NCBI RefSeq assembly: GCF_019857225.1
Contig: NZ_JAFJSY010000009.1
Span: 62,001 to 126,000 of the forward strand
Direction: 5' to 3'
Origin: Streptomyces plumbidurans
Lineage (GTDB): Bacteria; Actinomycetota; Actinomycetes; Streptomycetales; Streptomycetaceae
DNA: 64,000 bases
This document shows positions 53,892 through 63,483 of this stretch, piece by piece. The notes under the pieces were generated by a model. The model did not search any database. It saw only the letters and a program-made list of their open reading frames with translations, and was not told the DNA's origin. Position 1 is the stretch's first letter; every line of letters begins with the position of its first letter. Position numbers and translations under genes: made by a program.

Positions 53892-54731
53892 ATGCCGGGA
53901 CCGAAGGACCTCGACCCGTCGTCATCGCCGCGCGCCCTCCTCGGCGCGGAACTGCGCCACGCGCGCGAGAAGGCCGGGCTCAGCCAGGAGGAGTTGGGGC
54001 TGCGGTTGTTCGTGAGCGGGTCGTTCGTGGGGCAGTTGGAGGCGGGGACGCGTCGGATGCAGCCGGAGTATGCGCGGTTGTTGGATGAGGTGTTGGGTAC
54101 GGAGGATTTTTTCCTGCGGAACTGCAGGGCGGCTGCGAAGTCCCGGTACCCGGAGCACTTCGCCGAGGCGGCGGAAGCGGAGGTGACGGCAACGGCGATT
54201 CGCCAGTACGCACCGATGCTGATCCCCGGGCTGCTCCAGACGCCCGCGTACGCACGTGCCGTGAACCGCGCCTACGACCCCACGGCGACGGAGGAGACCA
54301 TCGACGAGTGGGTGGACGGCAGGATCGTACGGACCCGCTTGCTGGACGATCCGGCAAAGCCGTTGTTGTGGGCGGTGCTCGACGAGGCGGCGCTGCGCCG
54401 GGAGACCGGAGGCCGGACGGTGATGGCGGAAGCCTTGCGCCACGTCGCGGCCCTGGGCCGCCGGGGCCGGGTCATCGTGCAGGTGCTGCCCTTCAACGCG
54501 GGGGCGCACAACTCGATGGCGGGCTCGCTGCGCCTGATGGACTTCGAGGATGCCCCTGCGCTGGTCTACTTCGAGGGACCCGGCACCGGACGACTGGAGG
54601 ACGACCCGGCAACCGTCGCCCGACTGAGGTTCACGTTCGAACTCCTCGCCGCCGTCGCCCTCTCGCCGCAGAAGTCTCTAGCCCTGATCGAGTCGGTGGC
54701 GCAGGATTACGCCCATGAGGAGCATCCCTGA
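53892..54731 (+). CDS. Scr1-type helix-turn-helix regulator with DUF5753
   Basis: A 279-residue regulator. The XRE-type helix-turn-helix is LRHAREKAGLSQEELGLRLF followed by SGSFVGQLEAGTRR; the DUF5753 domain includes LIPGLLQTPAYARAV and IVQVLPFNAGAHNSMAGSLR. It is a paralogue of the gene at 2424. ATG 53892 (MPGPKDLDP) has GGGAG 6 nt upstream. The stop overlaps the DUF397 gene by 17 nt. A patch at about 54000-54110 uses G- and T-ending codons, as in the paralogue. Confidence 0.88.
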   Translation: MPGPKDLDPSSSPRALLGAELRHAREKAGLSQEELGLRLFVSGSFVGQLEAGTRRMQPEYARLLDEVLGTEDFFLRNCRAAAKSRYPEHFAEAAEAEVTATAIRQYAPMLIPGLLQTPAYARAVNRAYDPTATEETIDEWVDGRIVRTRLLDDPAKPLLWAVLDEAALRRETGGRTVMAEALRHVAALGRRGRVIVQVLPFNAGAHNSMAGSLRLMDFEDAPALVYFEGPGTGRLEDDPATVARLRFTFELLAAVALSPQKSLALIESVAQDYAHEEHP

Positions 54732-54969
54732 ACCCACCTGGTACAAGTCGAGCTACAGCGGCGGTGGCGGCAACAACTGCCTAGAAGTCGCCCGCTGGCG
54801 CAAGTCGACATACAGCGGCGGCGGCGGTAACGAGTGCCTGGAAGTAGCCGACGACCACCCCACCCTCGTACCCATCCGGGACTCCAAGACCCCCAAAGGC
54901 CCAGTGCTCACGTTCCTCCCGGAGACCTGGGCCGCGTTCGTCACCGGGCTCAAGGACCCCGCACACTGA
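54715..54969 (+). CDS. DUF397 protein with doubled N-terminal motif
   Basis: An 84-residue DUF397 protein. The signature occurs twice in tandem: TWYKSSYSGGGGNNCLEVA, then RWRKSTYSGGGGNECLEVA, followed by VPIRDSKTPKGP and FLPETWAAFVTGL. At DNA level the two motif copies share long blocks such as TACAGCGGCGG, so the doubling looks like a recent internal duplication. Partner of the upstream HTH regulator, whose end it overlaps by 17 nt. Function of DUF397 is unknown beyond its tight link to these regulators. Confidence 0.88.
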   Translation: MRSIPEPTWYKSSYSGGGGNNCLEVARWRKSTYSGGGGNECLEVADDHPTLVPIRDSKTPKGPVLTFLPETWAAFVTGLKDPAH

Positions 54970-54974
54970 TACTC

Positions 54975-55544
54975 ATGAACCACGCCCAGCTCACCGCTCT
55001 GGGCCGTGCTCTCCGGCTGCTCGGGGAGCACGGCGAGGCGCTCAACGGGGATACGCCGGACGGCAAGCTGCATGAGGTCAAGGCGGATCTGCGCCGGGCC
55101 CTGGAGTTGCTGGACGAGAGTGTGGCGGGCGCCGCCCCGGCGACGCGGTGCCCGGAGCATCCGAACGGCCCCGTGGACGAGAACGCGCACGACCTGTGCC
55201 TGCTCTGCGAGACCAGGCGCAGGGCGGCGCGCAGGGCGGAGTACAACGGCGGTCCCGTGCCCCCGCTGGTCACCGAGACCGTGCCGTCCCGCTACGGCGT
55301 CAGCGCCGACCGCCCGCAGCCCCAGCAGCGCTGGCTGCCGGAGTCGTGGAACGGCCGGGAGTGGCAGCTGTGCGGGACGCCACGGCGGGACCGGCGCGAG
55401 GCCGAGCGGTATCTCAACGCCCAGCGCCGCGGCCCGCGCCCCGCGATGGCGTACCGGCTGGTGCACGAGTTCACCGACTACGAGGTGCTGCGGGTGTGGG
55501 GCACCCCGGTGAAGGTCGACATCGAGCCGCTCGGGAACCTGTAG
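54975..55544 (+). CDS. Hypothetical protein with Cys-rich segment
   Basis: A 189-residue protein from ATG 54975, five bases after the DUF397 stop, so likely cotranscribed. An N-terminal helical part (LTALGRALRLLGEHGEALN, LRRALELLDESVAG) is followed by a possible zinc knuckle RCPEHPNGPVDENAHDLCLL with C-E, and a C-terminal beta-rich part (SWNGREWQLCGTPRRDRRE). No named domain is recognised. The context suggests an accessory of the HTH/DUF397 module or simply a neighbour. Confidence 0.7.
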   Translation: MNHAQLTALGRALRLLGEHGEALNGDTPDGKLHEVKADLRRALELLDESVAGAAPATRCPEHPNGPVDENAHDLCLLCETRRRAARRAEYNGGPVPPLVTETVPSRYGVSADRPQPQQRWLPESWNGREWQLCGTPRRDRREAERYLNAQRRGPRPAMAYRLVHEFTDYEVLRVWGTPVKVDIEPLGNL

Positions 55545-55546
55545 AA

Positions 55547-56425
55547 CTAACCGAACCGTTGGATCAGCGCCCGTGTCTGCTCCTCGTCGATCTCGTACAC
55601 CGTCTCGTGGGCCCGTGGGTCGCGTGCGTGGAGGGTGTGGAACATCGGTCCCGTCGAGCCGTCGCCCAGCTCGATCAGCGAGGCCGACGCCCCGCGCACG
55701 GCACGCTCCGTGCCGGGCCGCGTGGTCAGGTCCATGCGCGTGACCACCCCGGGGGTGACCCACACCGGGACCGCCTCCAGCATGCCGAAGAGCTGCAGAT
55801 GGAAGTGGCCGGCGAGGACCACCCGTACGCCGGTGCCGCGGACGGCGTCCGCCAGGGCCGACGGGTTGCGCAGGCCGAAGACGCGCTGGGTGCCGACGTC
55901 CAGGCTGATCGGCGGATGGTGGAGGGCGAGCACGGTCCCCCTGGGCGCGGGCGTGGCCAGAACGCCGCGCAGCCAGGCCAGTTGCTCGGTGCTGAGCCAG
56001 CCGTGCACCTTGCCGGGCACGAGCGAGTCCAGCGTGACGAAGCGCCATCCGGCGACGGTGCTGACCGCGGCCCGCTCCCCGGCGGCGGACCGCAGCACCG
56101 TCTCGGCCCGCTCGCTGCCGTCGGCCGCCAGATGCCCGCTGCCCAGCACCTTGCCGAACGCCTCGCGCTCGTCGTGGTTCCCGGTCGTGCAGAACACCGG
56201 CGCGTCCAGCGGCAGCGCGAACTCTCTCAGCAGCTCCCGTACGGTCGCGTACGCCTCCACGGCCCCGTCGTTGGCGATGTCACCGGTGACGACGATCGCG
56301 TCGACGTCCCGCTGGTGGCGGAGCCCGTCGAGCATGAGGCGCAGGGATTCGGTCGGGTTGACGCCGTGCCGGTTGGGGGCGTCGGTACGTTCGACGTGGG
56401 TGTCGGAGAGGTGCAGAATCCTCAT
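55547..56425 (-). CDS. Calcineurin-like metallophosphoesterase (CpdA type)
   Basis: A 292-residue metallophosphoesterase with all metal ligands visible: ILHLSDTHVER, VVTGDIANDGAVEAY, FCTTGNHDERE, LALHHPPIS and VLAGHFHLQLFG. This pattern suits cyclic-nucleotide or phospholipid phosphodiesterases of class III, using a di-metal centre in the cytoplasm. ATG 56425 is the family start. It converges on the previous gene with 2 bp between stops. Confidence 0.92.
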   Translation of the reverse strand: MRILHLSDTHVERTDAPNRHGVNPTESLRLMLDGLRHQRDVDAIVVTGDIANDGAVEAYATVRELLREFALPLDAPVFCTTGNHDEREAFGKVLGSGHLAADGSERAETVLRSAAGERAAVSTVAGWRFVTLDSLVPGKVHGWLSTEQLAWLRGVLATPAPRGTVLALHHPPISLDVGTQRVFGLRNPSALADAVRGTGVRVVLAGHFHLQLFGMLEAVPVWVTPGVVTRMDLTTRPGTERAVRGASASLIELGDGSTGPMFHTLHARDPRAHETVYEIDEEQTRALIQRFG

Positions 56426-56499
56426 GCTCCAGCACGCTAGCCGGAGTTGACGTTCGCAACCAGAGTGTCAGGCGGCCGACGCCCCGCACCGGGCTCGGC

Positions 56500-57627
56500 T
56501 CAGCTCAGCGAGCGCAGCGCGGCCGCGTCGTACGGCTTCAGGTCCGAGAACCGCCCGGCGAGGACCTTCGCGGCCCACTCGGGGTCCTGCAGCAGCGCCC
56601 GGCCGACCGCGACCATGTCGAACTCCTCGGCCTCCAGGCGGTCGAGCAGGTCGTCGATGCCCTTGACCGGGGCCCCTTCGCCCTGGAAGCCCTTGATGAA
56701 GTCACCGTCGAGGCCGACCGAGCCGACGGTGATGACCGGCTTGCCGGTGAGCTTCTTCGTCCAGCCGGCCAGGTTCAGGTCCGAGCCGTCGAACTCGGGC
56801 AGCCAGTAGCGGCGCGTGGAGGCGTGGAAGGCGTCGACTCCGGCGGCGGCCAGCGGCGCGAGGATCGCCTCCAGCTCCTGCGGGGTCTCGGCGAGCCGCG
56901 CGGTGTAGTCCTGCTGCTTCCACTGCGAGTAGCGGAAGAGCACCGGGAAGTCCGGGGAGACGGCCGCGCGGACGGCGGCGACGATCTCGGCGGAGAAGTG
57001 GGCGCGGGCCACCGGGTCGCCGCCGTAGGCGTCGGTGCGGCGGTTGGTGCCCGCCCACAGGAACTGGTCGAGGAGGTAGCCGTGGGCGCCGTGGATCTCC
57101 ACGCCGTCGAAGCCGATGCGCTCGGCGGCGCCCGCGGCCTCGGCGAACGCGGTGACGACGTCGTCCACGTCCTGCTGGGTCATCGCCTTGCCGGTCTGCT
57201 CGGCGCCCGCGGTCACCAGGCCGGAGGGGCCGACGGCGGGGGCGTCCGCGAAGGGCGGCTCGCCCTGCTTGCGGACCATGCCGATGTGCCACAGCTGCGG
57301 GACGATCGTGCCGCCGGCGGCATGCACGTCCTCGGCCACCTTCGCCCAGCCCGCGAGCTGCTCCTCGCCGTGGAAGCGCGGGACGCGGTCGCTCTGCCCG
57401 GCGGAGGCGTGACCGACGTAGGTGCCCTCGGTGACGATCAGGCCGACACCGGCGGCGGCACGGCGCGCGTAGTAGGAGCGCACGTCCTCGCCGGAGATGC
57501 CGCCCGGGGAGAACATGCGCGTCATCGGCGCCATCACGATCCGGTTCGGGACGGTCAGACCGCCCAGCGAGATCGGACGCGACAGGATCTGGGCCGCTCG
57601 GGAGGTGGGGGACTCGGTGACGGTCAC
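56500..57627 (-). CDS. NADH:flavin oxidoreductase (old yellow enzyme family)
   Basis: A 375-residue FMN-dependent TIM-barrel ene-reductase: PNRIVMAPMTRMFSPGG, QLWHIGMVRKQG, FDGVEIHGAHGYLLDQFLW, and VGRALLQDPEWAAKVL for FMN phosphate binding. It reduces activated C=C bonds or related xenobiotics with NAD(P)H. GTG 57627 (VTVTESPTSR) is chosen because GAGGAG lies 7 nt upstream; the longer frame crosses a putative operator. The upstream gap contains a 20-bp imperfect dyad. Confidence 0.92.
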   Translation of the reverse strand: MTVTESPTSRAAQILSRPISLGGLTVPNRIVMAPMTRMFSPGGISGEDVRSYYARRAAAGVGLIVTEGTYVGHASAGQSDRVPRFHGEEQLAGWAKVAEDVHAAGGTIVPQLWHIGMVRKQGEPPFADAPAVGPSGLVTAGAEQTGKAMTQQDVDDVVTAFAEAAGAAERIGFDGVEIHGAHGYLLDQFLWAGTNRRTDAYGGDPVARAHFSAEIVAAVRAAVSPDFPVLFRYSQWKQQDYTARLAETPQELEAILAPLAAAGVDAFHASTRRYWLPEFDGSDLNLAGWTKKLTGKPVITVGSVGLDGDFIKGFQGEGAPVKGIDDLLDRLEAEEFDMVAVGRALLQDPEWAAKVLAGRFSDLKPYDAAALRSLS

Positions 57628-57667
57628 GCGGGGGCTCCTCGGGGTGCTGGTGCTAACCGGATGGTAT

Positions 57668-57687
57668 GTGCGCATGCATTGTTGCAC
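57668..57687. promoter_or_regulatory. Operator candidate upstream of old yellow enzyme gene
   Basis: GTGC and GCAC flank an AT-richer core in GTGCGCATGCATTGTTGCAC, 41 bp upstream of the GTG start. The form resembles MarR or TetR sites. No regulator is adjacent. Confidence 0.35.
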
Positions 57688-57746
57688 CCTCTGAACGAAC
57701 TTTGCCATGACTCCGGACACACCCCGAACCCGACCCCGGACACACC

Positions 57747-57790
57747 GAAGGGCGGCACCCCCTGCGCCTGGCAGGAAGTGCCGCCCTCGG
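57747..57790 (-). terminator. groEL terminator
   Basis: GGGCGGCAC (57751-57759) pairs with GTGCCGCCC (57779-57787), extended by flanking CCGA/TCGG and an inner CCTGC/GCAGG stem. It lies 30 nt beyond the groEL stop. Confidence 0.8.
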
Positions 57791-57816
57791 TAAGGACGCG
57801 GATCGACCGGGGTCGA

Positions 57817-59547
<1,731 letters not shown>

Positions 59548-59566
59548 TCACCGACCCGGTCCTTCT

Positions 59567-59593
59567 TTGTCACTCTCACCTTCAGAGTGCTAA
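59567..59593. promoter_or_regulatory. CIRCE operator, proximal
   Basis: Arms TTGTCACTC (59567-59575) and GAGTGCTAA (59585-59593) with a 9-bp spacer match the CIRCE consensus TTAGCACTC-N9-GAGTGCTAA except at two positions of the first arm. It is the HrcA binding site nearer to groEL. Confidence 0.9.
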
Positions 59594-59602
59594 CGCCAAT
59601 GA

Positions 59603-59629
59603 TTAGCACTCGCCCCATGAGAGTGCAAG
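59603..59629. promoter_or_regulatory. CIRCE operator, distal
   Basis: Arms TTAGCACTC (59603-59611, perfect) and GAGTGCAAG (59621-59629, two mismatches) with a 9-bp spacer form a second CIRCE element, nine bases from the first. The rest of the 384-bp gap holds the cold-shock gene terminator and the groEL leader. Confidence 0.88.
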
Positions 59630-59746
59630 GTGCGCCCGCGGAGCGGGCTCGTTGAGGGGTGGTGGTCGGGCGACGGGCGGGCGCAAGCGCCTCCCAGGGA
59701 CCGAGCGGAGGGTGCGGGCCGCGGTCGATGCCGATCCCGGACATGC

Positions 59747-59779
59747 CGAAGGGCCCGCACCCAGGGCGCGGACCCTTCG
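59747..59779 (-). terminator. Terminator of small cold-shock gene
   Basis: CGAAGGG (59747-59753) pairs with CCCTTCG (59773-59779), with inner CCGC/GCGG pairs, 45 nt beyond the stop of the cold-shock gene. Confidence 0.75.
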
Positions 59780-59823
59780 ATCAAGAACGGAAGAACGTCG
59801 CTGCGATTGACCCGGCGCGTGCT

Positions 59824-60030
59824 TCAGCCGGCCGCCAGTCGGACCATGTCCGCCTGCGGCCCCTTCTGGCCCTGCGAGATCTCGAAATCGACCCGCTGAC
59901 CCTCTTCCAGGGTGCGGTATCCGTCCATCTGAATCGCGCTGTAGTGGACGAAAACATCCGCACCACCGTCGACCGCGATGAAGCCGTACCCCTTCTCCGC
60001 GTTGAACCACTTGACGGTGCCCTGAGCCAT
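59824..60030 (-). CDS. Small cold-shock protein
   Basis: A 68-residue single-domain cold-shock protein: [20 protein letters not shown] with RNP1 KGYGFI and RNP2 DVFVHY. It binds single-stranded RNA and DNA as a chaperone. ATG 60030 has GGGGAG 6 nt upstream. Its position between groEL and the moaD-thrC pair matches the scoF4-type gene of S. coelicolor as I recall. A leader of about 100 nt is predicted from the promoter position; long leaders often mediate cold regulation in this family. Confidence 0.94.
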   Translation of the reverse strand: MAQGTVKWFNAEKGYGFIAVDGGADVFVHYSAIQMDGYRTLEEGQRVDFEISQGQKGPQADMVRLAAG

Positions 60031-60480
60031 GCCTAACTCCCCTATTACTGGCCCTTGCACGGACCCGCACTTCGCGGATCCGGGTCAGACCTCACCCCCC
60101 ACGGTTGGGGGCGTGCGCCGGAACGCGTCGACCGCGGCTGAATGTATCTGCCCAACTGCCGTCTGCAACAGGTCAATCGGACGAGAATTCCGGGCACGAC
60201 CGGTCGGGAATTTACTGAGAATTCCCCCGAATTCAGGGCAAGTCGGGCCCCATAAAAGGAGCATAAGACGCAAAAAACCTGCACACTTTGGCCGCTTATT
60301 GTTGTCCGAGAAGCCAGAACTCATATGCGTGCGGCAAGCAGATCCGGGCCAGTTCCCCAACTGTACCGTGCTCAACCATGCAGAATTGCCCCCTCCGCTT
60401 CTCTCACGGAGGGGGCAATTGCATGAACTCTTCGTAACCGACCTTACCCACGGTAATAATCGGGGCGCGCGACCTGTTCG
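60031..60480 (-). promoter_or_regulatory. 450-bp control region of cold-shock gene
   Basis: This gap has clearly lower GC than its surroundings. It holds the moaD terminator (60384-60420), several GAATTC-centred short repeats (about 60180-60240), and a promoter candidate read leftwards: -35 TTGCAG (60163-60168) and -10 TACATT (60141-60146) with a 16-bp spacer, giving a leader of about 100 nt. No coding frame with good codon bias is seen. Confidence 0.5.
60384..60420 (-). terminator. Terminator after moaD-like gene
   Basis: A perfect 14-bp stem, AATTGCCCCCTCCG (60384-60397) with CGGAGGGGGCAATT (60407-60420), and a 9-nt loop. It ends the thrC-moaD transcription unit. Confidence 0.88.
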
Positions 60481-60756
60481 TCAGCCTCCGGCGACGGCCG
60501 GGATGATCGAGACACCCGCACCGTCCGGGGTCGCCGTCTCCAGGCCCTGCTCGAAGCGCACGTCGTCGTCGTTCACATACACGTTCACGAACCGCCGCAA
60601 CTTGCCCTGATCGTCGAGCACACGGGCAGCGATCCCCGCATGGTTCTTCTCCAGATCGGCAATGACCTCGGCCAGGGTCGCCCCTTCAGCAGCAACCTCG
60701 GCCTGCCCGCCGGTGTAGGTACGCAGGATGGTAGGGATACGAACGTTGACGCTCAC
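60481..60756 (-). CDS. MoaD/ThiS-family sulfur carrier protein
   Basis: A 91-residue ubiquitin-like protein: VRIPTILRTYTGGQAEVAAE, FVNVYVNDDDVRF and the C-terminal AVAGG di-glycine, which is activated by adenylation and carries sulfur as a thiocarboxylate. Such proteins next to threonine synthase occur in actinobacteria and may resemble CysO rather than molybdopterin MoaD. GTG 60756 follows GGAGG by 6 nt. It lies 88 nt after thrC in the same direction. Confidence 0.9.
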   Translation of the reverse strand: MSVNVRIPTILRTYTGGQAEVAAEGATLAEVIADLEKNHAGIAARVLDDQGKLRRFVNVYVNDDDVRFEQGLETATPDGAGVSIIPAVAGG

Positions 60757-60844
60757 GTGAAACCTCCGGTCAGGTGTGTGCCCCTCAGGGGCGCGGGGAA
60801 CTGCGCGACCAGCCCAAACCAGCCCGCAGACAAACAACTACCGA

Positions 60845-62131
60845 CTACGCCAGCCCAGCCTCACGGAACGACTCAAGATTGGGGCGAATGGTCGCGGTGA
60901 GCCCAGTCCCGGCGACCGCGTCAAGAGTCTTCAACCCATCCCCGGTGTTGAGCACCACCGTGGTCAGGCTCGGATCCAACACCCCGTTCTCAACGAGCTT
61001 CTTCGTCACGCCGACGGTCACACCCCCCGCCGTCTCAGCGAAGATCCCCTCGGTCCGGGCGAGCAACTTGATCGCCTCAACGACCTGCTCGTCGTTCACG
61101 TCCTCCACCGCACCCCCGGTGCGACGCGCGATGTCGAGCACATACGGCCCATCCGCCGGATTCCCGATCGCCAGCGACTTGGCGATGGTGTTCGGCTTCT
61201 GCGGCCGGACGACATCGTGCCCCGCCTTGTACGCGACGGAGACAGGGCTGCACCCCTCGGCCTGTGCGCCGAAGATCTTGTACGGCCTGTCCTCGACGAG
61301 CCCGAGCTTGATCAGCTCCTGCAGCCCCTTGTCGATCTTCGTGAGCTGCGAGCCCGAGGCGATCGGGATGACCAGCTGGTCCGGCAGCTTCCAGCCGAGC
61401 TGCTCGCAGATCTCGTACGCCAACGTCTTGGAGCCCTCGGCGTAGTACGGCCGCAGGTTGACGTTGACGAAGCCCCAGCCCTCGCCGGCCGGGTCGCCGA
61501 TCAGCTCGGAGCAGAAACGGTTCACGTCGTCGTAGTTGCCCTCGATGCCGACGAGTTCGCCGCCGTAGATCGCGGCCATGACGACCTTGCCCTGCTCCAG
61601 GTCGTGCGGGATGAACACGCAGCTGCGGAAGCCGGCGCGGGCCGCGGCGGCGCCCACCGCGCCGGCGAGGTTGCCGGTGGAGGAGCAGGAGAGGGTGGTG
61701 AAGCCGAAGACGCGCGCCGCCTCCAGGGCCTGCGCGACGACGCGGTCCTTGAAGGAGTGCGTCGGGTTGCCGGAGTCGTCCTTGACGTACAGACCGCCGG
61801 TCACGCCCAGCTCGCGGGCGAGGTTGTCGGCCTTGACGAGCTTGGTCCAACCGGGGTTGATGTTGGGCTTGTCCGCCACGTCAGCGGGGACCGGCAGCAG
61901 GGGCGCATAGCGCCAGATGTTCGCGGGGCCCGCCTCGATGCGCTTGCGGAGGTCCTCGGGCTCGTAGGCCGAGAAGTCGTACGCGATCTCGAGCGGGCCG
62001 AAACACTCCTCGCACGCGAAGACCGGTCCGAGCGGTACGCGGTGCCCGCATTCGCGGCAGCTGAGGGCGGCGGCGGGGCCGAGGTCGACGGTCGTGGAGT
62101 CGGTGGTGCTTGCAGCAGTCTGCGCAGCCAT
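60845..62131 (-). CDS. thrC: Threonine synthase
   Basis: A 428-residue PLP enzyme that converts O-phosphohomoserine to threonine. An N-terminal zinc-ribbon-like segment (CRECGHRVPLGPVFACEECF) is followed by PLP-lysine motif PTHSFKDRVV, CSSTGNLAGAVGAAAARAG and the phosphate loop region IASGSQLTKID. ATG 62131 (MAAQTAASTTDS) is used; an in-frame start further upstream (MRRKGLAS) lies inside a structured leader. The moaD-like gene follows. Divergent from the glycosyltransferase gene. Confidence 0.94.
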   Translation of the reverse strand: MAAQTAASTTDSTTVDLGPAAALSCRECGHRVPLGPVFACEECFGPLEIAYDFSAYEPEDLRKRIEAGPANIWRYAPLLPVPADVADKPNINPGWTKLVKADNLARELGVTGGLYVKDDSGNPTHSFKDRVVAQALEAARVFGFTTLSCSSTGNLAGAVGAAAARAGFRSCVFIPHDLEQGKVVMAAIYGGELVGIEGNYDDVNRFCSELIGDPAGEGWGFVNVNLRPYYAEGSKTLAYEICEQLGWKLPDQLVIPIASGSQLTKIDKGLQELIKLGLVEDRPYKIFGAQAEGCSPVSVAYKAGHDVVRPQKPNTIAKSLAIGNPADGPYVLDIARRTGGAVEDVNDEQVVEAIKLLARTEGIFAETAGGVTVGVTKKLVENGVLDPSLTTVVLNTGDGLKTLDAVAGTGLTATIRPNLESFREAGLA

Positions 62132-62240
62132 GGAGGCGAGGCCCTTTCTCCTCATCTTCCTCACGGCGCATCTCGCCGTGAGACGGATTTGGCACCTTCC
62201 CTAGCCGGGGAGCCTCGCGGATGATCAACACTGATCGACG
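62132..62240 (-). promoter_or_regulatory. Structured leader of thrC
   Basis: Reading leftwards, the leader contains GGGAAGGTGCCAAATCC, then a perfect 9-bp hairpin CTCACGGCG-AGATG-CGCCGTGAG (62160-62182), and purine-rich GAGGAAGATGAGGAGAAAGG just before the start. The compact paired structure beside conserved-looking single-stranded stretches resembles an RNA regulatory element. I cannot match it to a named riboswitch class. The rest of the 302-bp gap up to 62433 shows only promoter-like sequence. Confidence 0.45.
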
Positions 62241-62433
62241 AGTACCGGCTGGAGGGTTGCCGGGGCTTCAACGGGCCGTTTCCCTCTGCCCCTCTGGATG
62301 AGCTGTATTCGATTGTGAGTCGCGGCGACCCCGCACAGCGATCGTCATCCGCGTTGTTCAAGACTGTAACCGACGGCCACGACAGTTGAGAGGGCCGTCC
62401 GTAACGCGAGACGACCGTGAGGAGCCGCCGACC

Positions 62434-63378
62434 GTGCTGGAAGAAGTCGAGCGCTGGCTGCGCACGCGCTCCTGGTCCGCCGCCGACCGCCCGCTCCACC
62501 GCATCCTCGCCGCCAAGCAGCGTACGGGCCAGACGGTCTCCGTCGTCCTGCCCGCGCTCAACGAGGAGGAGACGGTCGGCGACATCGTCGCCACCGTCCG
62601 GCGCGACCTCGTGGAGGAGGCTCCGCTGGTCGACGAGATCGTCGTCGTCGACTCGGGGTCCACCGACGCCACCTCGAAGGTGGCCGCCGAGGCGGGGGCG
62701 CGGGTGGTGCACCGGGACGCGATCCTGCCGCGCATCCCGGCCGTGCCCGGCAAGGGCGAGGTTCTGTGGCGCTCGCTGCTCGTGACGAGCGGCGACATCG
62801 TCTGCTTCGTCGACGCGGACCTGCGGGAGTTCTCCTCCGGCTTCGTCTCCGGGATCGTCGGCCCGCTGCTCACCGACCCCGGGATCGACCTGGTCAAGGC
62901 CATGTACGACCGGCCGCTCGCCGGGGCGGCGGGGCAGGGCGGCCGGGTCACCGAGCTGATGGCGCGCCCGCTGCTGAACATGCACTGGCCGCAGCTGGCG
63001 GGCTTCGTGCAGCCGCTCGGCGGCGAGTACGCGGCCCGCCGCGGCCTGCTGGAACAGCTCCCCTTCCCGGTCGGCTACGGCGTGGAGCTGGGCATGCTGG
63101 TCGACGCCCTGCACCTGGTGGGCCTGGACGGGCTCGCCCAGGTCGACGTCGGCGTGCGCAGGCACCGCCACCAGGACGGGCAGGCGCTGGGCCGGATGGC
63201 CGCCGCGATCTACCGCACCGCGCAGCTGAGACTGGCCCGCGGACATCTCGTGCGGCCGTCGCTGATCCAGTTCGAGCGGGGCGAGGACGGCTTCGAGCCG
63301 CGCACCTACGCGGTGGACACCGAGGAGCGGCCGCCGATGGCGGAGATCGCCGAGTACGCCGAGCGAAGGGTCGCCTGA
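62434..63378 (+). CDS. gpgS: Glucosyl-3-phosphoglycerate synthase
   Basis: A 314-residue GT-A fold glycosyltransferase (GT81-like): VSVVLPALNEEETVGDIVAT, VVDSGSTDATSKVAAEAGAR, metal-binding DAD in IVCFVDADLREFSSG, PLGGEYAARRGLLEQLPFPV and RRHRHQDGQALGRM. It transfers glucose from NDP-glucose to 3-phosphoglycerate, the first step to glucosylglycerate or methylglucose lipopolysaccharides. GTG 62434 follows GAGGAG by about 11 nt. It is followed by otsA, so both genes serve sugar-phosphate and osmolyte metabolism. Confidence 0.9.
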   Translation: MLEEVERWLRTRSWSAADRPLHRILAAKQRTGQTVSVVLPALNEEETVGDIVATVRRDLVEEAPLVDEIVVVDSGSTDATSKVAAEAGARVVHRDAILPRIPAVPGKGEVLWRSLLVTSGDIVCFVDADLREFSSGFVSGIVGPLLTDPGIDLVKAMYDRPLAGAAGQGGRVTELMARPLLNMHWPQLAGFVQPLGGEYAARRGLLEQLPFPVGYGVELGMLVDALHLVGLDGLAQVDVGVRRHRHQDGQALGRMAAAIYRTAQLRLARGHLVRPSLIQFERGEDGFEPRTYAVDTEERPPMAEIAEYAERRVA

Positions 63379-63483
63379 GCACGGCGACGCGCCGTATGAC
63401 GCCGCATGACGCGCCGTAAACGGTCCGCCCACGAGGGGCGACCGGACGTTTGAGTGTTTCCAGGCCGGGCTAGGTTGAGGCTT

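Noticed and set aside
59585..59611. Everted dyad GAGTGCTAA-N9-TTAGCACTC read as a single inverted CIRCE
   Set aside because: Arm order is opposite to the consensus; it is explained better as the facing arms of two tandem CIRCE elements.
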